This document shows positions 1-11,319 of a stretch of 64,000 nucleotides of DNA, in pieces; the stretch's first letter is position 1; every line of letters begins with the position of its first letter. Source of the stretch: Oceaniglobus roseus (GTDB taxonomy: Bacteria; Pseudomonadota; Alphaproteobacteria; Rhodobacterales; Rhodobacteraceae). The stretch is from NCBI RefSeq assembly GCF_002869745.1, contig NZ_PNOS01000016.1:1-64000 (forward strand), in the 5' to 3' direction. Position numbers and translations under genes: made by a program. The notes beneath the pieces are model-generated. The model saw only the letters and a list, made by a program, of their open reading frames with translations. It had not been told where the DNA came from and made no database searches.

Positions 1-621
1 CCCCGGCGCGCCCGGACCCCCTCCCGACGGGACCGGCCCGCCCGGGCGCCCCCCCACCCCCACCCCCCGCCGCGCCGCGTCCGAAGGCGCCACGTAGGGC
101 GCCGCCGCCTCGGCCAGGATCGCGGCGCGGACCGGGTTGCCGATGTGGTGCCCCTCGACCCCGAAGGGCAGTTTCGTCGGCCAGGTGCCGCAGGCCACGG
201 CGTCGACGCGCCGCGCGAACAGCTGGTTCACCCGGCCCAGCACGCCGTTCTGCTCGTGGATCAGCCGCGGCAGGCGCAGCATCGCCGCCGCCGCCATCGC
301 CGGGATCGACGGATAGCCGCCGAAGCCCGCCACGACCGCCGGGCGGTCACTCCGCATCCGCCGCACCGCCGCACCGACGCCGCCGGCGATGCGGAACGGC
401 ACCGCGAGCTTCGCCAGCGGTCCGCCGCGGGCGAAGGTGGCGCTGGCCACCTCCTCGATCTCCACGGATTTCGGAAAGCCGCCGGTGTAGCGCGCGCCGC
501 GGGCATCGGTCGACAGCCGCACCCGCCAGCCCTTCGCCAGCATCGCTTCGGCCAGGGCCTGCGCGGGGAACATGTGGCCCCCGGTGCCGCCGGCGGCGAT
601 GACGATGAGCGGGGCGTTCAC
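1..621 (-). CDS. murG: MurG, UDP-GlcNAc transferase of peptidoglycan synthesis (3' part cut off by window edge)
   Basis: MurG adds N-acetylglucosamine to lipid I to make lipid II on the inner face of the cytoplasmic membrane. The reading frame starts with GTG at 621, preceded by a GGAG ribosome site, and opens with the family's nucleotide loop [13 protein letters not shown] near residues 7-19. It continues with FGGYPSIPA near residue 97 and [12 protein letters not shown] near 115, both typical of MurG. About 207 codons are visible; the family is about 360. It lies 135 bases downstream of ftsW on the same strand, the usual cell-division order. The last ~75 bases towards the window edge are almost pure G/C, and the expected second GG-x-x-GA loop is not clearly readable there, so that end may be poor sequence. 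Confidence 0.9.
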   Translation of the reverse strand, partial: MNAPLIVIAAGGTGGHMFPAQALAEAMLAKGWRVRLSTDARGARYTGGFPKSVEIEEVASATFARGGPLAKLAVPFRIAGGVGAAVRRMRSDRPAVVAGFGGYPSIPAMAAAAMLRLPRLIHEQNGVLGRVNQLFARRVDAVACGTWPTKLPFGVEGHHIGNPVRAAILAEAAAPYVAPSDAARRGVGVGGRPGGPVPSGGGPGAPG

Positions 622-756
622 CGCGCCGCTCCGCGCGCCGGGACTGCCGGCCTGCGCAGCGCGTCCACCGGCCCGGCCGGCGGCAGGCCAGGACCGCCCC
701 GAAGGCCGGGGAGGCGTGCCGCTTCCCCGGTCATCGCACCAACGTCCCCAGACATC

Positions 757-1923
757 TCAGCGCCCCCGAGACAGGAGGATGTCGCCGATCTCGCCCTGGG
801 GACGGGTCCGGGTGAAGGCCAGGAGCATCCCGACGGCGATCCCCCCCGCGATCAGCGAGGAGCCGCCATAGGACACGAAGGGCAGCGTCATGCCCTTGGC
901 GGGCAGCAGCCGCACCGCCACGCCCATGTTGATCATCGCCTGCACGCCGAAGACGCAGGCAAGACCCGTGCCGGCCAGGCGGATGAACGGATCGCGCTCG
1001 CGCATCAGCCGCATCAGCGATCGCACGACGACCGTGGCGTAGAGCGCGATGATGCAGAGCACCAGGATCAGCCCGTATTCCTCGGCCGCGACGGCGATGA
1101 TGAAATCGGTATGCGCGTCGGGCAGCGACCACTTCACCTGCCCCTCGCCCACGCCCACGCCGAGGAAACCGCCCTCGCGGATCGCGTCGGTCGCATAGCC
1201 GATCTGGGTCGTCGGATCGATGTCGGCGGAGAGGAAGCCGTCGATCCGGCGGGCGAAGTGCTCGGAACTCTCGTAGGCGAGCGTTCCGGCCCCGACCACC
1301 AGCACCGCGAGGCCCACCAGCAGCAGCATCGGCGCGCCGGCGACGAAATACATCACGCCCCAGGAGAACAGCACGAGGCAGGCCTGGCCGAAATCGGGCT
1401 GCATCGCCAGGAACAGGACCACGACGAAGCACAGCGCCGCCGAGAAGCTCTTGCCCGGAGGCCCGCCGACCTCCTGCGCCGCGGCCATCATCCAGGCCGA
1501 GACGACGATGAAGCCGGGTTTCAGGAACTCCGACGGCTGGACGCTGGCGAAGCCCAGCGAATACCACCGGACCGCGCCCTTGCCGAAATCGGTGCCGAGG
1601 ATTGGAAGCAGCACCAGCGCGACGAAGGAGCCGAGGAAGCCGATCACCGCCAGCCGCCGCACCAGCTGCGGCGACATCAGCGTGGTCAGCCAGAGCGCGA
1701 CCAGCGCGGCGCCGCCGAAGACGGCCTGACGCTTGACGTAATAGAACGGCTCGAACCCGTTGCGCGCGGCCAGCGGTGGCGACGAGGCGAGCCCGAGCAG
1801 CAGCCCGACCCCGAACAGAAGCAGGATGCACGAAAGCGACCAGCGGTCGATCGTGTTCCACCAGCGTGGAAGAATCGGTTCGCCGTCCTGCACGGGACTC
1901 GTGCCATAGACCATCTCAGTCAT
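757..1923 (-). CDS. ftsW: FtsW, septal peptidoglycan polymerase (SEDS family)
   Basis: FtsW is the multi-pass SEDS glycosyltransferase that polymerises lipid II at the division septum together with PBP3. The 388-residue protein is the usual length and strongly hydrophobic. Family landmarks are visible: KGAVRWYSLG followed by QPSEFLKP (about residues 115-137), the loop with LPDAHTDFI carrying the catalytic-loop Asp (about 275-285), and the C-terminal PFVSYGGSS (about 350-358). The ATG at 1923 starts the conserved part without an extension. murG follows on the same strand. The expected upstream partner murD is not next to it; a gene-poor stretch and a chemoreceptor gene stand there instead. Confidence 0.95.
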   Translation of the reverse strand: MTEMVYGTSPVQDGEPILPRWWNTIDRWSLSCILLLFGVGLLLGLASSPPLAARNGFEPFYYVKRQAVFGGAALVALWLTTLMSPQLVRRLAVIGFLGSFVALVLLPILGTDFGKGAVRWYSLGFASVQPSEFLKPGFIVVSAWMMAAAQEVGGPPGKSFSAALCFVVVLFLAMQPDFGQACLVLFSWGVMYFVAGAPMLLLVGLAVLVVGAGTLAYESSEHFARRIDGFLSADIDPTTQIGYATDAIREGGFLGVGVGEGQVKWSLPDAHTDFIIAVAAEEYGLILVLCIIALYATVVVRSLMRLMRERDPFIRLAGTGLACVFGVQAMINMGVAVRLLPAKGMTLPFVSYGGSSLIAGGIAVGMLLAFTRTRPQGEIGDILLSRGR

Positions 1924-2487
1924 GGAAATGCCGCCTGCTGCCCTGCCCGTTTTCCGGGTCTGGCTGCAACACTAGCGCCCTTTCTCCCGTCACGCCAGTG
2001 TTTTGCGAATCGAGACCGCGGCCGGTGTTGCAGAAGGGTCGCCGCTTCCCGGCGTCACGGCGCGCCACGGCGGCCGCGGCTCCGCGACGCCGCAACGCCG
2101 CTGCCCCGGAAGGCGCCCGACCCGTGCCAAGGCCCGCTTCGTCGGCGCGAAGCGGCAGGGTCGCAGGCAGCGTGCGCCCCGTTGGCGCAACGCGGCAGGG
2201 TGGCGGTCAGGCGACCGTCCCGCGCCGCGCCGGCGCGCTGCGACGGCCTATGCTCAGGAGCGTTCGCGGACGATGCAGCGCGCCACCCTGCTCGGCTCTG
2301 CACCGTCCGCCCGGTGCGGAGCCGAACCGCCCGGCGGGGCCGCCCCAGAAGCCGCGGTCGTCGCAGGCCCGTCCTGGTTGCGAGCCATCGCGGACGGCGC
2401 ATGGTCGCGCCATGGCCGGCCCGGACCTTGCGGGCCGCGTCGCACGCAGCGGCCTGCGGCGGCCACGGGCGCGGTCCGACGCCAAGC
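1924..2487. other. 564-base stretch without a convincing gene
   Basis: Open frames exist on both strands, but their translations are rich in Arg, Ala, Gly and Pro and lack hydrophobic cores or family motifs, as expected of random GC-rich frames. No tRNA or clear rho-independent terminator was found. The stretch separates ftsW from the chemoreceptor gene, both on the minus strand, so it should hold the ftsW promoter. I could not identify one with confidence. It is unusually long for this compact region and may be a decayed gene. Confidence 0.5.
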
Positions 2488-4887
2488 CTAGGCCGACATC
2501 GCTTCGCGCGACTGCGCCTCCCCCTCCTCCCCGACTGCCATGCTCCGGGCGTCCGAGAACAGGGCGACCGTGCGGTCGAGTTGCAGGGCCTCGTTCCTGG
2601 CGGCAGCGGTTGCCGCCGAGACCTCCTCGAACATGGCCGCGTTGCGCTGCGTGGAGGTGTCGAGTTCCGCAACCGAGGTGTTGATCGCCTCGATGCCGGT
2701 GGACTGGTCGACGGTCGCCTCCACGATCTCGGTCACGCGCTCCGCAACGGTCCCGATGGCCGCCTGGATCCGTTCCAGCGCCTCGCGGCTGCGCGAGACC
2801 GAGGAGACGCCCGCGGCGACATCCCGGGTGCTGCGGCCGATCAGCGTGTTGATCTCCTGCGCCGCGTCCGCCGAGCGATGCGCGAGCGCCCGGATCTCGC
2901 TGGCAACGACGGCAAAGCCGCGGCCCGCCTCGCCGGCGCGCGCGGCCTCGACCCCGGCGTTCAGCGCCAGCAGGTTGGTCTGGAAGGCGATTTCCTCGAT
3001 CACCCCGATGATCCGCGCGATCTGCTCCGAGGACTCCTCGATCCCCCGCATCGCCTCCACCGTCTCGTCGGCAACCTCCCGGCTGAGGGCGGTCTGATGC
3101 TTCGCCGCCGCGGCCGCCTCCTCGACCGAGCGGGCACCGCGGGCGGTCGCCCGGACCGAGCGGGACATCTCGTCGAGCGCGGCCGAGGTCTGTTCCAGGG
3201 AGGCCGCCGACCGTTCGGTCCGCCCGGCCAGCTGCTCCATCGCCGAGGCGATCTCGCCCGAGACGGCGTTGATGTCGCGGCTGCTGCGGGAGATCTGTCC
3301 CATGACCGTGGCAAGCCGGTCCGCCGTGGCGTTGAGGCGGCGGGAGATCCGGCCGAACTGGCCCCGGTGCCTTTCGGACATCCGCGCCGTCAGGTCGCCC
3401 TCCGCGATCGCCTCGAGCACCGACGCGATGTCGCCCAGCCCGTCGCGGGCCGCGCGGTTGATGCCGTTGATGCTGTCGCAGAGCACGCGCAGCACGCCCT
3501 CCCTGCCCTCGATCCCGATCTGCCGGTCGAAATCGCCTTCGGCGCAGGCGGCGGCCACCGCCGCGATCTCCCGCGTGATCGCCTGCTCGTGTTCGCGCTC
3601 GGCCTCGAGCCGCTTCTGGCGGTCGAGCCTTTCGCGGTCCTCGGCCCGGCGCGCCTCCCGTTCGCTGTCGCGCTGGCGCCGCTCTTCCTGCTGCTCCCTT
3701 ACGCGGAACTGCTCTTCCCGTTCGCGGCCGTCGGCGATCGACCGGCGGAAGGTATCGAGCGCCGCGGCGATCCGACCGATCTCGTTGTCGGTGGCATCCG
3801 GGAGCGTGGCGTCGAGATTGCCCGCCGCCATCTCCTCCGCCGCATCGGAGACCGCCAGGAGGGCCCGGCGGATCGCGTTGCCGACGCCCAGAGCAAGAAA
3901 CAGCCCGCAGACGACGGCGCCGAGCGCGACCAGCGCCGACACCGCCGCGCGGATCCACTGCGACCTCCGGTGATCGGCCACGGTGGCAAGGATGTCGTCG
4001 GCGATCCGGTCCTCCAGCGCCTTCAGCATGTCGATCCGCTGTGTCTGGCCCTCGAAGAACTGGCGGCCGGTCACGCCGCCAGGCCGTTTCCCGGGGCCGG
4101 CCGACAAGGCCGCCTCGCGCATCCGTTCGACCGCCTGCGCGGCGTCGCTCTGGGCGATCTCGGCGAAGAGGCGACGGTTTTCCGGGCTTGTCCCCTCGAG
4201 GAAGGTCGCGAAATGCAGCTCCTGCCGGGCGATCAGCCGGTCGAATTTCAGGTAGGTCGGGATCGGGAACTCCGCCACCGCGAAGGCACCGGAGCCGACC
4301 GCGCGCTCGATCCCCGCAAGCTCCTTCGCGGCGAGGAACTCGGCGAAGGCGGACACCGCGCGGTAGACGTCGAGGTCGTTGCCGAGCCGCGCCGAGGCCG
4401 CGATGGCCCCGAGCATCCCGGTGTTGAGCCGGGTGTAGAAGCCGATCGCATCCGGCGCCGGAATTTCGAGCCGGTCGACCCGGGCGCGCACCTGGTCCAG
4501 CTCGCCCAGATCGGCGAGGATCGTCTTCAGCCGCTCCCGCATGGCGGGGTCGCGCGCGCGGTCGAGGAAGGTCCGGATCCGCCCCGTCGTGGCCGCGCGC
4601 AGGCGGTCGGTGTCCTGCCGCTGGCGCTTCAGATCCTCGCCGAACTGCGTGCCCCCGCTGGTCAGGAACACCGAGGTGGCGCCGCGTTCCTTCTGCTGTT
4701 CGTGCACCAGCGTCGACATCTCCGACGCGAGATCGACGGAGTCGTGCAGGCGACCGAGCGACAGCGCCTTCCCGACCTCAAGCTCCAGGATCCAGAGCGA
4801 CAGGAACAGGGCGCTGAGCAGCGGCAGGGCGATCACCGCGTTCAGCGCGGTGCGGATCGGGCGATCCCCAAGAAATGTCCGAAGCAT
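2488..4887 (-). CDS. Methyl-accepting chemotaxis protein with NIT sensor domain
   Basis: A 799-residue transmembrane chemoreceptor that would signal to CheA/CheW. In order: a TM helix (about 12-34); a periplasmic NIT-type helical sensor with the family hallmark [12 protein letters not shown] (about 64-75) extending to about 290; a second TM helix (about 307-330); a HAMP domain; a charged coiled-coil segment rich in Arg/Glu; a second HAMP-like segment; and a signalling domain. The conserved tip [20 protein letters not shown] is intact. NIT domains are known or proposed to sense nitrate or nitrite; the ligand here is inferred only from the family. The start at 4887 has GAGG upstream. It is a single gene with no other chemotaxis genes nearby. 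Confidence 0.92.
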   Translation of the reverse strand: MLRTFLGDRPIRTALNAVIALPLLSALFLSLWILELEVGKALSLGRLHDSVDLASEMSTLVHEQQKERGATSVFLTSGGTQFGEDLKRQRQDTDRLRAATTGRIRTFLDRARDPAMRERLKTILADLGELDQVRARVDRLEIPAPDAIGFYTRLNTGMLGAIAASARLGNDLDVYRAVSAFAEFLAAKELAGIERAVGSGAFAVAEFPIPTYLKFDRLIARQELHFATFLEGTSPENRRLFAEIAQSDAAQAVERMREAALSAGPGKRPGGVTGRQFFEGQTQRIDMLKALEDRIADDILATVADHRRSQWIRAAVSALVALGAVVCGLFLALGVGNAIRRALLAVSDAAEEMAAGNLDATLPDATDNEIGRIAAALDTFRRSIADGREREEQFRVREQQEERRQRDSEREARRAEDRERLDRQKRLEAEREHEQAITREIAAVAAACAEGDFDRQIGIEGREGVLRVLCDSINGINRAARDGLGDIASVLEAIAEGDLTARMSERHRGQFGRISRRLNATADRLATVMGQISRSSRDINAVSGEIASAMEQLAGRTERSAASLEQTSAALDEMSRSVRATARGARSVEEAAAAAKHQTALSREVADETVEAMRGIEESSEQIARIIGVIEEIAFQTNLLALNAGVEAARAGEAGRGFAVVASEIRALAHRSADAAQEINTLIGRSTRDVAAGVSSVSRSREALERIQAAIGTVAERVTEIVEATVDQSTGIEAINTSVAELDTSTQRNAAMFEEVSAATAAARNEALQLDRTVALFSDARSMAVGEEGEAQSREAMSA

Positions 4888-5135
4888 GATCGCGACCTCG
4901 ACGATTGGTGTTCCTCCCGCCTACAGCACGAGTGTTCACCAATCCTTGACGCGCGGCGACATCGGGGGTCGCCGGGACGTTTCTGGCGGGCTGCCCGCAT
5001 CCGCCCGCGGGCGGCGATCGCCCCGTGTCCTGCCCGCCGGGCGGCACGGCGCGGGAATCACACCGACCTCCAGGCAACGCAGCATTGCAGAAGGCGTTCA
5101 CGACCCGTGCAGTCGGTTGATTCCTGTGTGGAAAA

Positions 5136-5210
5136 ATGGTGGGTGATAACGGATTTGAACCGCTGACATCTTCGATGTGAACGAAGCGCTCTACCACTGA
5201 GCTAATCACC
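5136..5210 (-). tRNA. tRNA-Val with anticodon CAC
   Basis: Read on the minus strand, the sequence folds as a complete tRNA. The 7-bp acceptor stem pairs GGGTGAT with ATCACCC. The D arm is GCTC/GAGC, the anticodon arm CTTCG/CGAAG encloses the loop TTCACAT, and the T arm contains TTCAAAT. The anticodon CAC reads GUG valine codons. A discriminator A and an encoded CCA end complete the 75 bases. It begins 14 bases after the stop codon of the HU-like gene and probably shares its transcript. Confidence 0.97.
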
Positions 5211-5224
5211 CAACGGGGCGGTCT

Positions 5225-5581
5225 TTAGCCGTCCTCGTCCGCGGGCGCAAGGGGGTCGTCGGGTTTCGGCATCGCGGACGGCTGGCGGATCTTCGCGACG
5301 ACCACGGTGGCGTTGGCCTTGTTCATCGTGCGGTTGACCGAGACCTTTCCGAGCGGCGGCAGGTTCATCTCGCGCCCTTCGGCCAGCCCCTGGCCGAGGA
5401 TCGCCAGCGCCGCCTCCACCGCCAGTTTCGCGTCCTTCTTCTTCAGCCCGGTGGCCACCGACACGGATTCGATCAGCTCGATCTTCTTCATCGGCGCGGC
5501 GGTTGCGACGGGGCTCACCTCCTCGACCACGGTCATGGGGGCGGTGCCTTTCGGCGCGTCGGGATCGAAGTCGTCGGTCAT
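5225..5581 (-). CDS. HU/IHF-family DNA-binding protein (compact variant)
   Basis: A nucleoid-type DNA-bending protein of 118 residues. From about residue 31 it matches the HU fold: MKKIELIESVSVATGLKKKD, a helix with AVEAALAILGQGLAEG, then LPPLGKVSVNRTMNKAN. The first ~30 residues, rich in Asp, Pro and Val, are an extension that ordinary ~90-residue HU proteins lack. The C-terminal tail is acidic. An internal ATG at the KKIEL segment could be an alternative start. An AAAGG ribosome site precedes the chosen ATG. The valine tRNA follows closely on the same strand. Confidence 0.85.
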   Translation of the reverse strand: MTDDFDPDAPKGTAPMTVVEEVSPVATAAPMKKIELIESVSVATGLKKKDAKLAVEAALAILGQGLAEGREMNLPPLGKVSVNRTMNKANATVVVAKIRQPSAMPKPDDPLAPADEDG

Positions 5582-5747
5582 GTCGCGGGGCCTTTCGAAT
5601 GGGTTGCGCGCAGCCTAGACCATCTCGTTGCACCTGTCAGGGGGGGGGCCGGAGCGGGCATCGCCGAATGGCGGGGACGTCAAACGCGAAAAATGGTAGC
5701 ATCGCAGAGAGCTGACCAGATAGAGTCGATCCCGCCCGGAGATCACG

Positions 5748-6557
5748 ATGGCTGAGCACACGCGCCACGATGCCTGGCAGGCCGGAGAGGCCTACGACGC
5801 CTACATGGGGCGCTGGAGCCGGCGGATCGCGCCGCTGTTCCTCGATCTGCTCGACCCCGCGCCACGGGCGGACTGGCTCGAACTCGGTTGCGGCACCGGG
5901 GGCCTGACCGGCGCCATCGTCGACCGGTGCGACCCGCGCCACGTGACCGCGCTGGAGCCGTCCGAGGGCTTCCTGCGCACGGCGCGCGAACGGATCTCGG
6001 CGGAGCGGGCGACCTTCGTGGCGGGCACGGCCGAGCGCCTCGCCACGCTTCCCGCGGCGGCGTTCGACCTGGCCGTGTCGGGGCTGGTGCTGAACTTCGT
6101 GCCCGACCGCCTGGCCGCGCTCGGCGAGATGCGGCGCGTGACCCGGCCCGGCGGCGCCGTCGCCTTCTACGTCTGGGACTATCCCGGGGGCGGCGTGGGG
6201 TTCATGCGGGCCTTCTGGACGGCGGCGGCGGCGCTCGACAAAGGGGCGGGCGACCTGACCGAGGACAGGCGGTTCCCGTTCTGCACCCGCGACGGCCTGC
6301 TCGACCTCGCGCGGGCCGCGGGGCTGACGTCTCCGTCCGTCGCGCCGCTCGAGGCGGCGTCGGTCTTCGCGGATTTCGACGACTACTGGCACCCGTTCAC
6401 GCTGGGCACGGGGCCCGCCCCCGGCTATTGCGCCAGTCTTCCGGACGAGGCGCGCGCGCGGCTGAGGCAGCGGCTTTACGACACCCTGCCCCGGGAGCAG
6501 GACGGGTCCATCCGCCTTGGCCTGCGCGCCTGGGCCGCGGTGTCGCGCGCCGGATAG
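5748..6557 (+). CDS. Class I SAM-dependent methyltransferase, substrate unknown
   Basis: A 269-residue cytosolic protein with a Rossmann-type SAM-binding fold. Motif I, LELGCGTGGLT, lies at about residues 41-51; the acidic residue after strand 2 is in TALEPSEGFL; later motifs include DLAVSGLVLNFVPD and RRVTRPGGAVAFY. These place it with the UbiE/Methyltransf_11 group, but substrate cannot be read from sequence. The ATG at 5748 has GGAG at good spacing. It sits alone on the plus strand between two minus-strand genes, lon and the HU-like gene, which are often neighbours in related bacteria. It may therefore have been inserted there. Confidence 0.85.
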   Translation: MAEHTRHDAWQAGEAYDAYMGRWSRRIAPLFLDLLDPAPRADWLELGCGTGGLTGAIVDRCDPRHVTALEPSEGFLRTARERISAERATFVAGTAERLATLPAAAFDLAVSGLVLNFVPDRLAALGEMRRVTRPGGAVAFYVWDYPGGGVGFMRAFWTAAAALDKGAGDLTEDRRFPFCTRDGLLDLARAAGLTSPSVAPLEAASVFADFDDYWHPFTLGTGPAPGYCASLPDEARARLRQRLYDTLPREQDGSIRLGLRAWAAVSRAG

Positions 6558-6583
6558 CTGCGGCGCGCGTTCACCGGACAAAC

Positions 6584-6620
6584 GAAAGGGGGCGCGCCCC
6601 GCAGGACGCGCCCCCCTTTC
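6584..6620. terminator. Bidirectional hairpin between the methyltransferase gene and lon
   Basis: GAAAGGGGGCGCG and its complement CGCGCCCCCCTTTC (one extra C) form a 13-bp stem around a loop of about 10 bases. The genes on both sides end here in convergent orientation, stopping at 6557 and 6650. The AAAG/CTTT ends give a modest U-run for either direction, so it probably terminates both transcripts. Confidence 0.75.
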
Positions 6621-6649
6621 CCTGCTCCGGCCGGACCGGATGTCGCGGC

Positions 6650-9064
6650 TCAGTGCGCGGTGGCGCCGGTGCCGCTTTCGCCCTTGCGCTCCAGCGCGGC
6701 CTTGGCGGCGGCGGCTTCCTCGGCGGCCTCGTCCCATTCGATGGGCTCGGGCTTCCGAACCAGCGCGTGCTCCAGCACCTCCGAGACGTGGGTGACCGGG
6801 ATGATCGTCAGCCCCTCTTTCACGTTGTCGGGGATGTCCGCCAGGTCCTTCACGTTCTCCTGCGGGATCAGCACCGTCTTGATGCCGCCCCTCAGAGCCG
6901 CCAGCAGTTTCTCCTTCAACCCGCCGATCGGCATGGCATTGCCGCGCAGCGAGACCTCGCCGGTCATGGCGATGTCCTTCCGGACCGGGATCTGCGTCAG
7001 CACCGACACGATGGAGGTCACCATCGCCAGACCGGCACTGGGCCCGTCCTTCGGCGTCGCCCCGTCCGGCACGTGGACGTGGATGTCCAGCGTGTCGAAC
7101 TTCGGCGGCTTCACCCCGATCTTCGGGCTGATCGAGCGGACATAGGACGACGCGGCGTCAATGGATTCCTTCATCACGTCGCCGAGTTTCCCCGTCGTCT
7201 TCATCCGACCCTTGCCGGGGAGGCGCAGCGCCTCAATGGACAGCAACTCGCCGCCCACCGACGTCCAGGCCAGGCCCGTGACGACGCCGATCTGGTCCTC
7301 CGTCTCGGCCAGGCCGTAGCGGTGCTTCTTCACCCCGAGGTATTCTTCGAGGTTGTCCGGCGTGATCACGACCTTGGTCTCGGCCTTGCGGACGATCTTG
7401 GTCACCGCCTTCCGCGCCAGCTTGGCGATCTCGCGCTCGAGGTTCCGCACCCCGGCTTCCCGGGTATAGGTGCGGATCATCTCCAGCAGCGCCTCGTCAG
7501 TGATCTCGAACTCGCCCTTCTTCAGGCCGTGGTTCTTGATCTGCTTGCCGATCAGGTGGCGCTTGGCGATCTCGGACTTCTCGTCCTCGGTGTAGCCCGC
7601 CAGCGGGATGATCTCCATCCGGTCCAGAAGCGGCCCCGGCATGTTGTAGCTGTTGGCCGTGGTCAGGAACATCACGTCGCTGAGGTCGTATTCCACCTCG
7701 AGATAGTGGTCCACGAAGGTCGAGTTCTGTTCCGGATCCAGCACCTCCAGCATCGCCGAGGCGGGGTCGCCGCGGAAGTCCTGGCCCATCTTGTCGATCT
7801 CGTCGAGCAGGATCAGCGGATTGGTCGTCTTCGCCTTCTTCAGCGCCTGGATGATCTTGCCGGGCATGGAGCCGATGTAGGTCCGACGGTGGCCGCGGAT
7901 CTCCGACTCGTCCCGGACACCGCCGAGCGAGATGCGGATGAACTCGCGCCCCGTGGCCTTCGCCACCGACTTGCCGAGCGAGGTCTTGCCGACGCCCGGA
8001 GGGCCGACGAGGCACATGATCGGCCCCTTCAGCTTCTTCGAGCGCTGCTGCACCGCCAGGTACTCGACGATCCGCTCCTTCACCTTGTCGAGGCTGTAGT
8101 GGTCGTCGTCCAGCACCTTCTGGGCATGGGTCAGGTCCTTCTTGACGCGCGACTTCACGCCCCACGGGATCGACAGCATCCACTCGAGGTAGTTCCGGAC
8201 CACCGTCGCCTCGGCGCTCATCGGGCTCATGTTCTTGAGCTTCTTGACCTCGCCTTCCGCCTTTTCACGGGCTTCCTTCGAAAGCTTGGTCTCGGCGATG
8301 CGCTTCTCCAGCTCGGCGACCTCGTTCTGGCCCTCCTCGCCGTCGCCCAGCTCCTTCTGGATCGCCTTCATCTGCTCGTTCAGATAGTATTCGCGCTGCG
8401 TGCGCTCCATCTGCGACTTGACGCGGGTCTTGATCTTGCGCTCGACCTGAAGGACCGACATCTCGCCCTGCATCAGGCCGAAGATCTTCTCCAGCCGCTC
8501 GGCGACCGACAGCGTTTCCAGCAGGTCCTGCTTCTGGCTGACTTCCACGCCGAGATGCCCGGCGACCAGGTCGGCCAGCTTGTCGGCCTCCCGCGTCTCC
8601 GAGACCGAGGACAGCGCCTCCTCGGGGATGTTCTTCTTCACCTTGGCGTAACGCTCGAACTCCTCGCCGACCGAACGGACCAGCGCCGCCACGGTGTCGG
8701 GATCGCCCGTCTCCTCCTCCAGGACCTCGGCCCGGGCCTCGAAGAAGCGGTCGTTCTGCAGGTATTCGGTGATCTTCACCCGCGCGCGGCCCTCGACCAG
8801 CACCTTCACGGTGCCGTCGGGCAGCTTCAGCAGTTGCAGCACGTTGGCCAGGACGCCGACGTTGTAGATGCCGTCGGCGGTCGGATCGTCCACGCCCGGG
8901 TCGATCTGGCTCGACAGCAGGATCTGCTTGTCGTCGGCCATCACCTCCTCCAGCGCGCGCACGGACTTGTCGCGCCCGACGAACAGCGGAACGATCATGT
9001 GAGGAAACACCACGATGTCGCGCAGCGGCAGCACGGGGTAGGAATGGCTCAGATGCTCGGTCAT
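6650..9064 (-). CDS. lon: Lon ATP-dependent serine protease
   Basis: Lon degrades misfolded and short-lived regulatory proteins in the cytoplasm as a hexameric AAA+ protease. The 804-residue product has the N-terminal substrate-binding domain (starting [15 protein letters not shown]), a coiled-coil region, and Walker [14 protein letters not shown]. Walker B is [11 protein letters not shown]. The C-terminal protease domain carries the catalytic Ser in [11 protein letters not shown] and the Lys in [13 protein letters not shown] chose the ATG at 9064 because AAGGGA lies just upstream and the conserved domain begins right after it; the frame stays open further upstream without conserved sequence. 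It is transcribed alone, ending at a hairpin. Confidence 0.97.
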   Translation of the reverse strand: MTEHLSHSYPVLPLRDIVVFPHMIVPLFVGRDKSVRALEEVMADDKQILLSSQIDPGVDDPTADGIYNVGVLANVLQLLKLPDGTVKVLVEGRARVKITEYLQNDRFFEARAEVLEEETGDPDTVAALVRSVGEEFERYAKVKKNIPEEALSSVSETREADKLADLVAGHLGVEVSQKQDLLETLSVAERLEKIFGLMQGEMSVLQVERKIKTRVKSQMERTQREYYLNEQMKAIQKELGDGEEGQNEVAELEKRIAETKLSKEAREKAEGEVKKLKNMSPMSAEATVVRNYLEWMLSIPWGVKSRVKKDLTHAQKVLDDDHYSLDKVKERIVEYLAVQQRSKKLKGPIMCLVGPPGVGKTSLGKSVAKATGREFIRISLGGVRDESEIRGHRRTYIGSMPGKIIQALKKAKTTNPLILLDEIDKMGQDFRGDPASAMLEVLDPEQNSTFVDHYLEVEYDLSDVMFLTTANSYNMPGPLLDRMEIIPLAGYTEDEKSEIAKRHLIGKQIKNHGLKKGEFEITDEALLEMIRTYTREAGVRNLEREIAKLARKAVTKIVRKAETKVVITPDNLEEYLGVKKHRYGLAETEDQIGVVTGLAWTSVGGELLSIEALRLPGKGRMKTTGKLGDVMKESIDAASSYVRSISPKIGVKPPKFDTLDIHVHVPDGATPKDGPSAGLAMVTSIVSVLTQIPVRKDIAMTGEVSLRGNAMPIGGLKEKLLAALRGGIKTVLIPQENVKDLADIPDNVKEGLTIIPVTHVSEVLEHALVRKPEPIEWDEAAEEAAAAKAALERKGESGTGATAH

Positions 9065-9138
9065 TTTTTTATCCCTTGTTAGCGAAAAGGCGCTTGTCCC
9101 GCTTCGCGGCAACGTAGTCCTTTTCCGGTCTCGGTCGA

Positions 9139-9168
9139 ATATCTGGTATGCTGAACCGGTCAGTTCAA
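9139..9168 (-). promoter_or_regulatory. Candidate lon promoter
   Basis: On the minus strand TTGAAC (9163-9168) and AGATAT (9139-9144) are separated by 18 bases, about 75 bases before the lon start codon. The sequence could serve the vegetative sigma factor. The GTTGAA and CCAGATAT parts also vaguely resemble an RpoH heat-shock promoter, which would suit lon. This is a pattern match only. Confidence 0.35.
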
Positions 9169-9328
9169 CCACGTCCTGTGATTTCTGCCGGGCATCATGC
9201 CCCCGCGGCTGCGGGGCCACAAGGGCGTTGAGGACGGCGGTCCCGTCCGGCCACGGCAAATGCGGACAATGCGCTGGAATCGCGCGCTTCTTGTCGCGGC
9301 CGCGATCACACGGGGGCTGCGGCGCGAT

Positions 9329-11184
<1,856 letters not shown>

Positions 11185-11319
11185 GGCACCGACCGGCGGT
11201 GTCGGGCCGGACCGGCAGAGCCGTGCAGACTCCGGTCTGGCCTTCGGAGCCGTGTTTTGCTGGCCCCGCACCCGGTTCCCCGCTAAACCCCGTCCAGCCC
11301 GAAGCAGCGGAAAGCGCCC

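Noticed and set aside
145-5166. Very long plus-strand open frame across ftsW and the chemoreceptor gene
   Set aside because: It is antisense to well-supported genes; its translation is rich in Arg, Gly, His and Pro and has no motifs. GC-rich DNA leaves such frames open by chance.
5888-9082. Long plus-strand frame overlapping the methyltransferase gene and lon
   Set aside because: Wrong frame of the methyltransferase gene and antisense to lon; no conserved features.
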